Assembly: GCA_035550315.1 (NCBI GenBank)
Contig: DASZPL010000171.1
Coordinates: 1 to 7,155, forward strand
Source of the DNA: DASZPL01 sp035550315
GTDB lineage: Bacteria > Actinomycetota > Actinomycetes > JAFAQI01
Length of the DNA: 7,155 bases
Direction of reading: 5' to 3'
The position numbers and the translations under genes were made by a program. Of the stretch, positions 1 to 6,606 are shown in pieces. A model generated the notes under the pieces. The model was given only the letters and a program-made list of their open reading frames with translations. It did no database searches and was not told the origin of the DNA. Within the stretch, counting starts at the first letter, position 1. Each line of letters opens with the position of its first letter.

Positions 1-430
1 GCCGCTCAAGCGTGATCCGCGGGCGCGCCGGAGCCTGCAGGACGGCTACCCGCCCGCTGCCGAAGTTGATGAAATCGCGCCGGGTGGTTTGGTCGAACTG
101 CGAGTAGAAGCCCGGCGACGGCAGCTGCAACCGCTCGACGAGCTTCGTCCCGTGCAGCACGTAGATCGTCGAACTGTCGGTGGTAACCGTGACGACGTGC
201 GTCGCTGGATTGACGGCGGGCAGGTACGGCGAGAAGTCGATGTGAATCGTCCGCACCACTGAGGCACCACGCAAAATGCTGATCGAGTTGCTGTCCTGGT
301 TCGCGACGTAAACGAGGCCGTTGCGTCGGTCAACCGCCAACCAGCCCGGGTGCATTCCAACGGTTAGCGTGCCGGCCACCGACACAGTTCCCTGATGCTC
401 CCGCAGCATCGTCACACTGCCGTTGATCAC
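1..430 (-). CDS. YVTN-type beta-propeller protein, partial (runs off left edge; 5' end uncertain, possibly truncated)
   Basis: The minus-strand frame is open from just after the rnj stop to the window edge and translates to beta-propeller blades of about 40 residues. The first clear one contains HPGWLAVDRRNGLVYVANQD followed by SNSISIL; a second contains STIYVLHGTKLVERLQLP; a third is weaker. The pattern (small strand, xxYVAN, then xxxISIL) is that of YVTN/YncE-like repeats, which are usually secreted or periplasmic binding scaffolds; no specific ligand can be named. The start is a choice: GTG at 430, ATG at 409 and TTG at 484 are in frame, none has a convincing ribosome-binding site, and none gives a signal peptide. 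The residues just after the GTG already look like the last strand of a preceding blade, so the gene may be a 5'-truncated remnant. Codons such as ATT, CTA, GTT and ACT are commoner here than in the neighbouring genes. The repeat identity is fairly sure; whether it is functional is not. Confidence 0.6.
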   Translation of the reverse strand, partial: MINGSVTMLREHQGTVSVAGTLTVGMHPGWLAVDRRNGLVYVANQDSNSISILRGASVVRTIHIDFSPYLPAVNPATHVVTVTTDSSTIYVLHGTKLVERLQLPSPGFYSQFDQTTRRDFINFGSGRVAVLQAPARPRITLER

Positions 431-505
431 CTCAATGCCGGTCCTCTCTGGGGTCGGCAGCCAAGTGTCGATCCATCGCGTCAAACGAGCAATAGCACGT
501 TGGGG

Positions 506-2194
506 CTAGACCTCGATGACGACGGGGATGATCATCGGGCGGCGGCGGTAGGTGTCGCTGACCCACTTGCCGACGACCCGGCGTACGCGCTGCTGCAGCT
601 CGTGCCGGTCGCTCACGCCTTCGCGCCCGGCCGCGGCGAGTGAGTCCTCGACCAGCGGCACGACGGCTTCGAACGCGGCGGCGTCCTCGGAGAAGCCGCG
701 GGCGAAGATCTCCGGCGTGGTCGACACCTTGCCGGTCACCGAGTCGACGAGCACGACGATCGTCACGAAACCCTCGCCGCCGAGGATGCGCCGGTCCTTC
801 AGCGACTCCTCGCCGACGTCACCGACGGCGAGCCCGTCGACATACACGTAGCCCGCCGGGATCGCGCCGACGATCGACACCTGGCCGTTGACCAGATCGA
901 CGACGACGCCGTCATCAGCGAGGATCACGTTGCCCGGCGGCACCCCGCTGGCTTCGGCGAGTGCGGCGTGCGCGCGCAGGTGCCGCCACTCGCCGTGGAT
1001 CGGCATGACGTACGACGGCCGGGTCACGTTGAGGACGTACAACAGCTCACCGGCCGGCGCGTGGCCGGAGACGTGGACGAGTGCGGTCTCCTTGTGCACC
1101 ACGTGAGCGCCCAGCCGGTTCAACCCGTTGATTACCCGGAAGACGGCGCTTTCGTTACCCGGCACGAGCGACGATGCGAGCACCACGGTGTCGCCCGGCT
1201 CCACCCGCACCTGCCGGTGGGCGCGGCTCGCCATCCGCGACAGCGCCGACATCGGCTCACCTTGCGACCCGGTCGAGACCAGAACCACCTGCTCCGGCGG
1301 CAGCTCCTCGGTGGCGGCGAGGTCGACGACCAGCCCCGGCGGGATCCGCAGGTAGCCGAGGTCGCGCGCGATGCCCATGTTGCGCACCATCGACCGGCCG
1401 ATGAAAGCGACCCGGCGGTGGTGCGCGTGCGCCGCGTCGAGCACCTGCTGCACGCGGTGCACATGCGAGGCGAAGCACGCCGCGATGATCCGCCGGCGCG
1501 CGTTGCGAAACACCTCGTCGAGCACCGGGGCGATCGCCCGCTCCGAGGTGACGAAGCCCGGCACCTCGGCGTTGGTCGAGTCGCTCATCAGCAGGTCGAT
1601 GCCGTCGCGCCCGAGCCGCGCCCAGCCGCCGAGATCGGTGAGCCGGCCGTCGAGCGGCAGCTGGTCCATCTTGAAGTCGCCGGTGTGCAGCACCGTTCCG
1701 GCCGTCGTACGGATCGCGAGACCGAGCGCGTCGGGGATCGAGTGGTTGACCGCGAAGAACTCGCACTCGAACGGCCCGAGCCGCTCCTGCTGGCCCTCGA
1801 TCACCTCGAGCGTGAGCGGCGTGATGCGGTGCTCGGCGAGCTTGCCCTCGACCAGCGCGAGGGTGAGCCGGGACCCGATCAGCGGGACGTCGGGCTTCTC
1901 GCGCAGCAGGTACGGCACGCCGCCGATGTGGTCCTCGTGACCATGAGTCAGTACGACGGCGTCGAGGTCGTCCCAGCGGTCGCGCAGGTAGCTGAAGTCC
2001 GGCAGGATCAGGTCAACGCCTGGTTGCTCGGTCTCGGGGAAGAGCACGCCGCAGTCGACGATGAGCAGCCGGCCGCGGTGCTCGAACACCGTCATGTTGC
2101 GGCCGATTTCGCCGATGCCGCCGAGCGCGACGATCCGCAGGCCGTCGTCCGCCAGCGGCGGGGGCTCGGGCAGGTCGAGGTGGGGGTGGCTCAC
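506..2194 (-). CDS. rnj: Ribonuclease J (metallo-beta-lactamase/beta-CASP ribonuclease)
   Basis: RNase J is a cytoplasmic zinc-dependent enzyme with 5'-3' exo- and endoribonuclease activity in rRNA maturation and mRNA turnover. The 562-residue length matches actinobacterial homologues (about 560). The metallo-beta-lactamase signature HGHEDHIGG lies at residues 84-92, with further likely metal ligands H151 (NHSIPD), D173 (HTGDFK) and H400 (PIHGEW). The beta-CASP part follows SDSTNAE (204-210) and includes FASHVHRVQQ (241-250) and GRSMVRNMG (266-274). HVSGHA (374-379) is the conserved substrate-phosphate region, and a C-terminal domain runs from about 455 to the end (RRPMIIPVVIEV). GTG at 2192-2194 is the first possible start after the dapA stop, and the next Met lies inside the conserved fold. 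The start is 9 bp after dapA with no clear Shine-Dalgarno, so translation is probably coupled. A dapA-rnj pair is also known in Mycobacterium. Identity is very secure. Confidence 0.97.
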   Translation of the reverse strand: MSHPHLDLPEPPPLADDGLRIVALGGIGEIGRNMTVFEHRGRLLIVDCGVLFPETEQPGVDLILPDFSYLRDRWDDLDAVVLTHGHEDHIGGVPYLLREKPDVPLIGSRLTLALVEGKLAEHRITPLTLEVIEGQQERLGPFECEFFAVNHSIPDALGLAIRTTAGTVLHTGDFKMDQLPLDGRLTDLGGWARLGRDGIDLLMSDSTNAEVPGFVTSERAIAPVLDEVFRNARRRIIAACFASHVHRVQQVLDAAHAHHRRVAFIGRSMVRNMGIARDLGYLRIPPGLVVDLAATEELPPEQVVLVSTGSQGEPMSALSRMASRAHRQVRVEPGDTVVLASSLVPGNESAVFRVINGLNRLGAHVVHKETALVHVSGHAPAGELLYVLNVTRPSYVMPIHGEWRHLRAHAALAEASGVPPGNVILADDGVVVDLVNGQVSIVGAIPAGYVYVDGLAVGDVGEESLKDRRILGGEGFVTIVVLVDSVTGKVSTTPEIFARGFSEDAAAFEAVVPLVEDSLAAAGREGVSDRHELQQRVRRVVGKWVSDTYRRRPMIIPVVIEV

Positions 2195-2203
2195 GTGGGC
2201 TGA

Positions 2204-3091
2204 CTACTGGATGGCCACGCCGGCGGCGGCAAGGTCGGCGCGCAGCACGTCGAGCTCGGCGGTCGTCGCGTCGATCAGTGGCGGTCGCACCGGACCGGCC
2301 GGCAGGCCGAGCAGGTGCAGCGCCGCCTTGGCGAGGATCGCGCCCTGGGTGCGGAACATCCCGGTGTAGACCGGCATCAGGTCGCGGTGGAGGTCACGCG
2401 CGCGCTGCACGTCGCCGCCGTCGTACGCCGCGATCATCTCGACCAGCTGCTTGCTCACGACGTGGCTGACGACGCTGACGAAGCCGACGGCGCCGAGCGC
2501 CAGCAGCGGCAGGTTGAACATGTCGGTGCCGCAGTAGTACGCGAGGTCGGTCGCGACCAGCACGCGCGAGGTCGCCTCGACATCGTCCTTCGCGTCTTTC
2601 ACCGCGACGATCCGCGGGTGCTGTGCCAGCTGGATCAGGCTTTCGGTCGCGATCGCCTGGCCGGTGCGGCCCGGGATGTCGTAGAGCATCACCGGCAGGT
2701 CGGTGGCGTCGGCAATCGCGCGGAAGTGCTGCACCAATCCGGCCTGCGGCGGCTTCGAGTAGTACGGCGTGACGACGAGCAGACCGCTGGCGCCCGCCTT
2801 CTCCGCCTCGCGGGCGAGGTCGACGGTGTGGCGGGTGTCGTTGGTGCCGACGCCGGCGACCACGTGCGCCCGATCGCCGACCGCCTCGACGACCGCGCGG
2901 AGCAACCGCTCCTTCTCGGCGTCGGTCGTCGTCGGCGACTCCCCCGTCGTACCGCTGATCACCAGGCCGTCGTTGCCGGCATCGACCAGGTGGCTGGCCA
3001 GCCGCTGCGCGCCGTCGAGGTCGAGGCCGCCGTCGGCGGTGAACGGCGTGACCATCGCGGTCAGCAGCCGGCCGAACGGCGCGGTTGTCAT
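2204..3091 (-). CDS. dapA: 4-hydroxy-tetrahydrodipicolinate synthase (dihydrodipicolinate synthase)
   Basis: This enzyme condenses pyruvate with aspartate semialdehyde, the first committed step to diaminopimelate and lysine, and so feeds peptidoglycan synthesis. The 295-residue protein is of normal family length and is a complete class I aldolase barrel. Landmarks are GTTGES (47-52, hydroxyl-relay threonines T48/T49), TPYYSKPP (108-115, Y111), YDIPGRTG (137-144, Y137 and substrate-binding R142) and the Schiff-base lysine K165 in VKDAKDD. The ATG start overlaps the dfrA stop as ATGA and no separate Shine-Dalgarno is seen, so translational coupling to dfrA is likely. The stop is TAG and rnj follows after 9 bp. 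The family includes other pyruvate aldolases, but the full catalytic set and the neighbourhood favour DapA. Confidence 0.96.
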   Translation of the reverse strand: MTTAPFGRLLTAMVTPFTADGGLDLDGAQRLASHLVDAGNDGLVISGTTGESPTTTDAEKERLLRAVVEAVGDRAHVVAGVGTNDTRHTVDLAREAEKAGASGLLVVTPYYSKPPQAGLVQHFRAIADATDLPVMLYDIPGRTGQAIATESLIQLAQHPRIVAVKDAKDDVEATSRVLVATDLAYYCGTDMFNLPLLALGAVGFVSVVSHVVSKQLVEMIAAYDGGDVQRARDLHRDLMPVYTGMFRTQGAILAKAALHLLGLPAGPVRPPLIDATTAELDVLRADLAAAGVAIQ

Positions 3092-3609
3092 GACATGACG
3101 GTATCGCGGCCGGCGGGGGCGACCAGGGCACGCTGCAGCGTGACGATCCGGTAGCGCAGCCCGCCGGTCGACGTCCGCCAGCCGGTTGCCGGGTCGCGGG
3201 CGGTGGTTTCCCAGGTCTCGTCCAGCGCCGGGGCGAAGCTGTCGCCCTCGAAGCTGCCGTCAACCTCGGTCATCACGATGCGCTCGGCGTAGGGCAGCGC
3301 CGCCTGGTAGACCTGCGCTCCCCCGATCACCCAGATCTCGCCGGGGGTGCGCAGCGCTTGGTCGAGCGAGGCGACCGGCTCGGCGCCGGGCGCGGACCAG
3401 TCGGCCTGCCGGGTGAGCACGACGTTGCGGCGGCCGTCGAGCGGGCGAAACCGCGTCGGCAGCGAGTCCCAGGTGCGGCGGCCCATCACGACCGTCGCGC
3501 CCATGGTGAGCGCGCGGAAGTGCGCCATGTCCTCCGGGATCCGCCACGGGATCTGGCCGCGGTGGCCGATGACCCGGTCGGCGGCCTGCGCCCAGACCAG
3601 CGAGACCAC
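3088..3609 (-). CDS. dfrA: Dihydrofolate reductase
   Basis: DHFR reduces dihydrofolate to tetrahydrofolate with NADPH, restoring the cofactor that thymidylate synthase oxidises. The 173-residue product starts MVSLVWAQAADRVIG. It has the substrate-loop motif PWRIPEDMAHF with the active-site acid D27, the NADPH-binding segments GRRTWDSLP (43-51) and RNVVLTRQ (61-68), and WVIGGAQVY (93-101). The closest remembered relative is mycobacterial DHFR (159 residues), which it follows in order and motifs. About 12 residues at the C-terminus (ALVAPAGRDTVMS) extend past the usual final strand. GTG at 3607-3609 is chosen because it aligns with the family N-terminus. The same frame stays open far upstream, but there it is antiparallel to no motif and merely overlaps thyA in another frame. 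It begins 8 bp after thyA and ends in an ATGA overlap with dapA. Confidence 0.95.
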   Translation of the reverse strand: MVSLVWAQAADRVIGHRGQIPWRIPEDMAHFRALTMGATVVMGRRTWDSLPTRFRPLDGRRNVVLTRQADWSAPGAEPVASLDQALRTPGEIWVIGGAQVYQAALPYAERIVMTEVDGSFEGDSFAPALDETWETTARDPATGWRTSTGGLRYRIVTLQRALVAPAGRDTVMS

Positions 3610-3617
3610 GACGACGG

Positions 3618-4415
3618 CTAGACGGCGACCGGTGCCGCGATGGCGGGATGGTGCTGGTAGCCGACGACCTCGAAGTCGTCGAAGCCGTAGTCGAACAGCG
3701 AGGCGGCGCGGCGCACGCGCAGCTGCGGGAACGGCAGCACCTCGCGCGACAGCTGCTCGCGCACCTGCTCGACGTGGTTGTCGTAGATGTGGCAGTCGCC
3801 GCCGGTCCAGATGAAGTCGCCGACCTCGAGGTCGGTCTGCTGCGCGATCAGGTGGACCAGCAGCGCGTAGCTCGCGATGTTGAACGGCACGCCGAGGAAC
3901 AGGTCGGCGCTGCGCTGGTAGAGCTGGCACGACAGCCGGCCATCGGCGACGTAGAACTGGAACATGGTGTGGCAAGGCGGCAGCGCCATCTGCGGGAGGT
4001 CGGCGACGTTCCACGCCGACACCACCATCCGGCGGGAGGTCGGGTCGGTGCGCAGCTGCTGCAAGACGGCGCTGATCTGGTCGACCTGCCGGCCGTCGGG
4101 GGTCGGCCAGGACCGCCACTGCACGCCGTAGATCGGGCCGAGCTCGCCGCGGGCGTCGGCCCACTCGTCCCAGATCGTGACGCCGTGCTCGTGCAGCCAG
4201 GTGACGTTGCTGTCGCCGCGCAGGAACCACAGCAGCTCGACCGCGACGGAGCGGAAGTGCACCCGCTTCGTGGTGATCAGCGGGAAGCCGGCGGCGAGGT
4301 TGAACCGCATCTGGTGACCGAACACGCTGCGCGACCCGGTGCCGGTGCGGTCGGGGCGATGGGCGCCGTGCTCGAGCACGTGACCGAGGAGGTCTTCGTA
4401 CTGTCGATCGAACAC
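3618..4415 (-). CDS. thyA: Thymidylate synthase (ThyA type)
   Basis: ThyA methylates dUMP to dTMP using methylene-tetrahydrofolate and releases dihydrofolate, the substrate of the adjacent dfrA product. The 265-residue length matches the bacterial short form (about 264). Visible active-site elements are R23 in DRTGTGSRS, SRR (127-129) that binds dUMP phosphate of the partner subunit, the nucleophile C148 in ALPPCHTMFQF, QRSADLFLGVPFNIASYALL-type residues with D171 and N179, and GGDCHIYDNH with H209 and Y211. The C-terminus is the expected APVAV. GTG at 4413-4415 is the only sensible start: an in-frame TAA lies four codons upstream and the next Met is residue 36. No Shine-Dalgarno is evident. 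A -10-like TAACGT ends 6 nt before the GTG, so the mRNA may be leaderless. It is the first gene of the minus-strand operon. Confidence 0.97.
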   Translation of the reverse strand: MFDRQYEDLLGHVLEHGAHRPDRTGTGSRSVFGHQMRFNLAAGFPLITTKRVHFRSVAVELLWFLRGDSNVTWLHEHGVTIWDEWADARGELGPIYGVQWRSWPTPDGRQVDQISAVLQQLRTDPTSRRMVVSAWNVADLPQMALPPCHTMFQFYVADGRLSCQLYQRSADLFLGVPFNIASYALLVHLIAQQTDLEVGDFIWTGGDCHIYDNHVEQVREQLSREVLPFPQLRVRRAASLFDYGFDDFEVVGYQHHPAIAAPVAV

Positions 4416-4421
4416 CCGCCG

Positions 4422-4427
4422 ACGTTA
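4422..4427 (-). promoter_or_regulatory. Candidate -10 element of a leaderless thyA promoter
   Basis: The minus-strand hexamer TAACGT fits the actinobacterial -10 pattern TANNNT and ends exactly 6 nt before the thyA GTG. That spacing would place the transcription start at the start codon. The absence of a Shine-Dalgarno before thyA agrees with this. No good -35 is visible 17-18 bp upstream. Confidence 0.4.
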
Positions 4428-4512
4428 CCCCTGGGGACGGCCGATGCCGGCCACCCGACACGGTTGCCGCGCCGGTGGATCGGGGAAGGACGGCGGGAAA
4501 CGCCAACAACCC

Positions 4513-4518
4513 AGGAGA
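4513..4518 (+). promoter_or_regulatory. Ribosome-binding site of the doxX gene
   Basis: AGGAGA lies 5-6 nt before the ATG at 4524. It is the only strong Shine-Dalgarno in the window and it fixes the start of the DoxX protein. The frame is open for several hundred bases further upstream, but that part is antisense to thyA. Confidence 0.85.
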
Positions 4519-4523
4519 GCGCC

Positions 4524-5123
4524 ATGAAATTCGGCCGGCTGCTGCTGCGCATCGTCATCGGGGGACTGTTCGTCGGGCACGGCACCCAGAAGCTGTTCGG
4601 CTGGTTCGGCGGGCCGGGCATCGAGGGGTTCAGCCAGGCCGCGGAGTCGATGGAGATGCGGCCCGGCCGGCGCAACGCGATCGCGGCCGGGCTGACCGAG
4701 ACGGCCGGCGGCGCGATGCTGGCGGCCGGCGCGGCGACGCCGCTCGCCGCGGCCAGCCTGATCGGCACGATGACAACCGCGATCCGCAAGGTCCACTTCC
4801 GCAACGGCCCGTGGAACTCGAACGGCGGTTACGAGTACAACCTGGTGCTGATCGCGGCACTGCTCAGCCTGGTCGACGGCGGGCCCGGCCCGATCTCGGT
4901 GGACGGGCTGATGGGCTGGCACGACACCGACCACAAGTGGGCGATCGGCGCGCTGGCCGTCGGCGCGGCGACGTCCACCGCGATCATCGAGCTGGGTCGT
5001 CGCACGCCGCCGACGCCTCCCGCGGACGCCGGCACGCCGCCGTACCCGGAGGCCGGCCGGACCGAAGAGCGGGCGGAGACGGCGGAGCCGGCCGAATCCG
5101 CCGAGGCCGAACGGCAGCAGTGA
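4524..5123 (+). CDS. DoxX family integral membrane protein
   Basis: The 199-residue protein begins MKFGRLLLRIVIGGLFVGHG, a typical DoxX first helix, followed by TQKLFGWFGG. It has about four transmembrane segments (roughly residues 5-21, 53-88 as one or two helices, 104-118 and 137-155). The family motif NGPWNSNGGYEYNLVL sits before the third. DoxX proteins are small quinone-reductase-like or redox-linked membrane proteins; in mycobacteria one partners with superoxide dismutase and a thiosulfate sulfurtransferase, but no such partner is here, so the role is open. After residue 160 there is a hydrophilic tail rich in Pro, Ala and Glu that is absent from the core family and is presumably cytoplasmic and disordered. 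The start is set by AGGAGA upstream. The GT87-like gene follows after 28 bp. Confidence 0.88.
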   Translation: MKFGRLLLRIVIGGLFVGHGTQKLFGWFGGPGIEGFSQAAESMEMRPGRRNAIAAGLTETAGGAMLAAGAATPLAAASLIGTMTTAIRKVHFRNGPWNSNGGYEYNLVLIAALLSLVDGGPGPISVDGLMGWHDTDHKWAIGALAVGAATSTAIIELGRRTPPTPPADAGTPPYPEAGRTEERAETAEPAESAEAERQQ

Positions 5124-5139
5124 GCTAGCACCGCGTCGG

Positions 5140-5145
5140 TAAGGT
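5140..5145 (+). promoter_or_regulatory. Candidate -10 element of a leaderless promoter for the GT87-like gene
   Basis: TAAGGT fits TANNNT and ends exactly 6 nt before the GTG at 5152, the spacing expected when transcription begins at the start codon. The AAGG inside it could instead serve as a Shine-Dalgarno 7 nt from the GTG, so the site is ambiguous. No -35 is recognised, as the upstream bases are the end of the doxX gene. Confidence 0.4.
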
Positions 5146-5151
5146 CGCGGC

Positions 5152-6606
5152 GTGGCCGTCGTCGCACCTTCGACCGAGGACGACTTCGCCCGCGGGCTGG
5201 CGCGCTGGATCGGCGGCCCGTTCGGCCGTCACGGCGCGCCGCGGCTGGCTCGACGCGGGGTGTTCGCCGTCGTACTGGCGGTGACGTACGTCGTCGTCGT
5301 CCTCGCGTGGCTGCAGAAGTCGCCGTGCATCTCTCATCCGTGGAGCAACAACTTCCAGTACACGCACTACTGCTACACGGACGTGTCCGCGCTCTACTAC
5401 GACGAGCGGCTGTCGACGCTGAAGATCCCGTATCTCGACAACGAGACGCCGGGATCCAACCCGCCGAAGTACATGGAGTATCCGGTGCTGACCGGGTGGT
5501 ACATGCTCGGCGCCGCCGAGATCGCGCACCACATCGAGGGGCCGACGACGGCTGAGTCGACAGCGATCGCGCAAGGCGGCGCTGCCGCGGCGAACGCGAC
5601 GGCGGCGGTGCAGGCGCGGCAGGCCAAGGTGTACTTCGACGTGTCGGCGATCGGGATGGGCCTCGCCGCCGTGGGCGCGGCAGTCCTGGTCGCGATGTGT
5701 GCGGGGCGGCGGCGCCCGTGGGACGCGATGATGTTCGCCGTCGCGCCGGTGCTGCTGTTCTATCTCGACGTCAACTGGGACATCCTGGCGACGCTCGCGG
5801 CGGTCGCGACGTTGGCGGCTTGGGGGCGGCGACGATGGTGGCTGGCCGGCGTGCTGCTCGGGCTCGGTGTCTCGGCGAAGTTCTATCCGCTGCTACTGCT
5901 GCCGGCGATCGCGCTGGTCGCCTACCGCGCCCGGCAGTTCCGGCCGTTCGCGAAGCTCTGCGGCACGGGAGTCGCGACGTGGCTGATCGTCAACGTGCCG
6001 GTCTGGGTGGCGAACCCGGCCGGCTTCGAGCGGTTCTACAGTTTCAACTCCCATCGGCCGGCCGACTTCGACAGCTGGACGTTTGCCTGGCAGGACTATG
6101 TCTTCGGCTCCGGCCACCAGTGGAACGTGTCAAGCCTCAACGTGACGACCGGGCTGCTGTTTGTGATCTGCCTGGCGGGAATCGCGGTGCTTGCGCTGCG
6201 CGCGATCGAGCCGCCGCGACTCGCGCAGCTCGCGTTCCTGATCGTCGTGGCGTTCCTGTTGACCAACAAGGTCTATTCGCCGCAGTACGCCGTGTTCTTG
6301 CTGCCGTTCGTCGTACTGGCTCGACCGCGGTGGGGCTACTTCCTCGCCTGGCAGGCGACCGAGATTGCGTTGTTCCTGACCCGGTACCTCTACTTCGTCA
6401 ACCTCGGCGACTCGACTCAGGGGTTGACCTACACGCAGTACTTCCTGATCGGAATCGTGCCGCGCGACTTGGTGCTGATTGGCCTCGCTAGTCGCGTGGT
6501 CCAGGAGATCCGGCGGCCGAGCGAGGACGTCGTCCGCACGGACGAGGAGCTCGATCCGCTCGTCACGGCACAGCCGTGGACAGCGCAGCCAACCCTGGCG
6601 ACATGA
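5152..6606 (+). CDS. Polytopic membrane glycosyltransferase, GT87 (GT-C) family
   Basis: The 484-residue protein has about twelve hydrophobic segments, the first at 34-54 and the rest between about 166 and 446. The extracytoplasmic loop after the first helix carries CYTDVSALYYDERL, whose D77 is the expected GT-C catalytic aspartate, and then MEYPVLTGWYMLG. SAKFYPLLLLP (241-251) and NKVYSPQYAVFLLP (372-385) are also typical of the GT87/DUF2029 group. Members use polyprenyl-phosphate sugars, often mannose or arabinose, to build actinobacterial envelope glycolipids or glycans; the sugar and acceptor here are unknown. It resembles the mycobacterial membrane protein Rv0051 from memory. An Ala-rich stretch (about 137-157) sits in the first loop. 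GTG at 5152 is chosen for its position after AAGG/TAAGGT and because the N-terminus then reads as a short cytoplasmic arm. It lies 28 bp after doxX. Confidence 0.85.
   Translation: MAVVAPSTEDDFARGLARWIGGPFGRHGAPRLARRGVFAVVLAVTYVVVVLAWLQKSPCISHPWSNNFQYTHYCYTDVSALYYDERLSTLKIPYLDNETPGSNPPKYMEYPVLTGWYMLGAAEIAHHIEGPTTAESTAIAQGGAAAANATAAVQARQAKVYFDVSAIGMGLAAVGAAVLVAMCAGRRRPWDAMMFAVAPVLLFYLDVNWDILATLAAVATLAAWGRRRWWLAGVLLGLGVSAKFYPLLLLPAIALVAYRARQFRPFAKLCGTGVATWLIVNVPVWVANPAGFERFYSFNSHRPADFDSWTFAWQDYVFGSGHQWNVSSLNVTTGLLFVICLAGIAVLALRAIEPPRLAQLAFLIVVAFLLTNKVYSPQYAVFLLPFVVLARPRWGYFLAWQATEIALFLTRYLYFVNLGDSTQGLTYTQYFLIGIVPRDLVLIGLASRVVQEIRRPSEDVVRTDEELDPLVTAQPWTAQPTLAT

Larger units (their letters stand above)
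506..4415 (-). other. Probable operon thyA-dfrA-dapA-rnj
   Basis: Four same-strand genes follow one another with gaps of 8 bp (thyA-dfrA), a 4-bp overlap (dfrA-dapA) and 9 bp (dapA-rnj). None of the three internal starts has a clear Shine-Dalgarno, which suits coupled translation of one transcript. In Mycobacterium tuberculosis, dfrA-thyA and thyX-dapA-rnj occur near each other but separated by other genes. Here the two pairs are fused and no thyX is present between them. Co-transcription is an inference from spacing. Confidence 0.75.
4416..4523. promoter_or_regulatory. Divergent intergenic region between thyA operon and doxX gene
   Basis: This 108-bp gap separates two divergently transcribed units and must hold the signals that start both. 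On the minus strand a -10-like hexamer is seen next to thyA (listed separately). On the plus strand the only firm signal is the doxX ribosome-binding site. No convincing -35/-10 pair for doxX and no clear operator palindrome were recognised. Confidence 0.45.

Noticed and set aside
46..360. Ser/Arg/Thr-rich minus-strand frame of 104 codons
   Set aside because: It is out of phase with the beta-propeller frame, which has clear YVTN repeats over the same bases.
436..459. Inverted repeat TGCCG...CGGCA about 50 bp after the rnj stop
   Set aside because: The stem is short and imperfect inside, has no T-tract, and overlaps the start of the propeller frame, so it is not supported as a terminator.
968..2203. 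Long plus-strand open frame (411 codons) opposite rnj
   Set aside because: It lies antisense to a clearly real RNase J gene, is rich in Arg/His/Val/Asp as expected from the complement of high-GC codons, and shows no motif.
2315..3154. Plus-strand open frame opposite dapA
   Set aside because: Complement of real dapA codons with no recognisable domain.
3610..4509. Upstream extension of the dfrA frame to 4509
   Set aside because: It overlaps thyA in another phase, is Arg/Pro-rich without motifs, and the family N-terminus aligns at the GTG at 3609.
3648..4523. Plus-strand open frame continuous with and upstream of the DoxX start
   Set aside because: It is antisense to thyA. The DoxX protein starts at the ATG at 4524 with a strong AGGAGA just before it.
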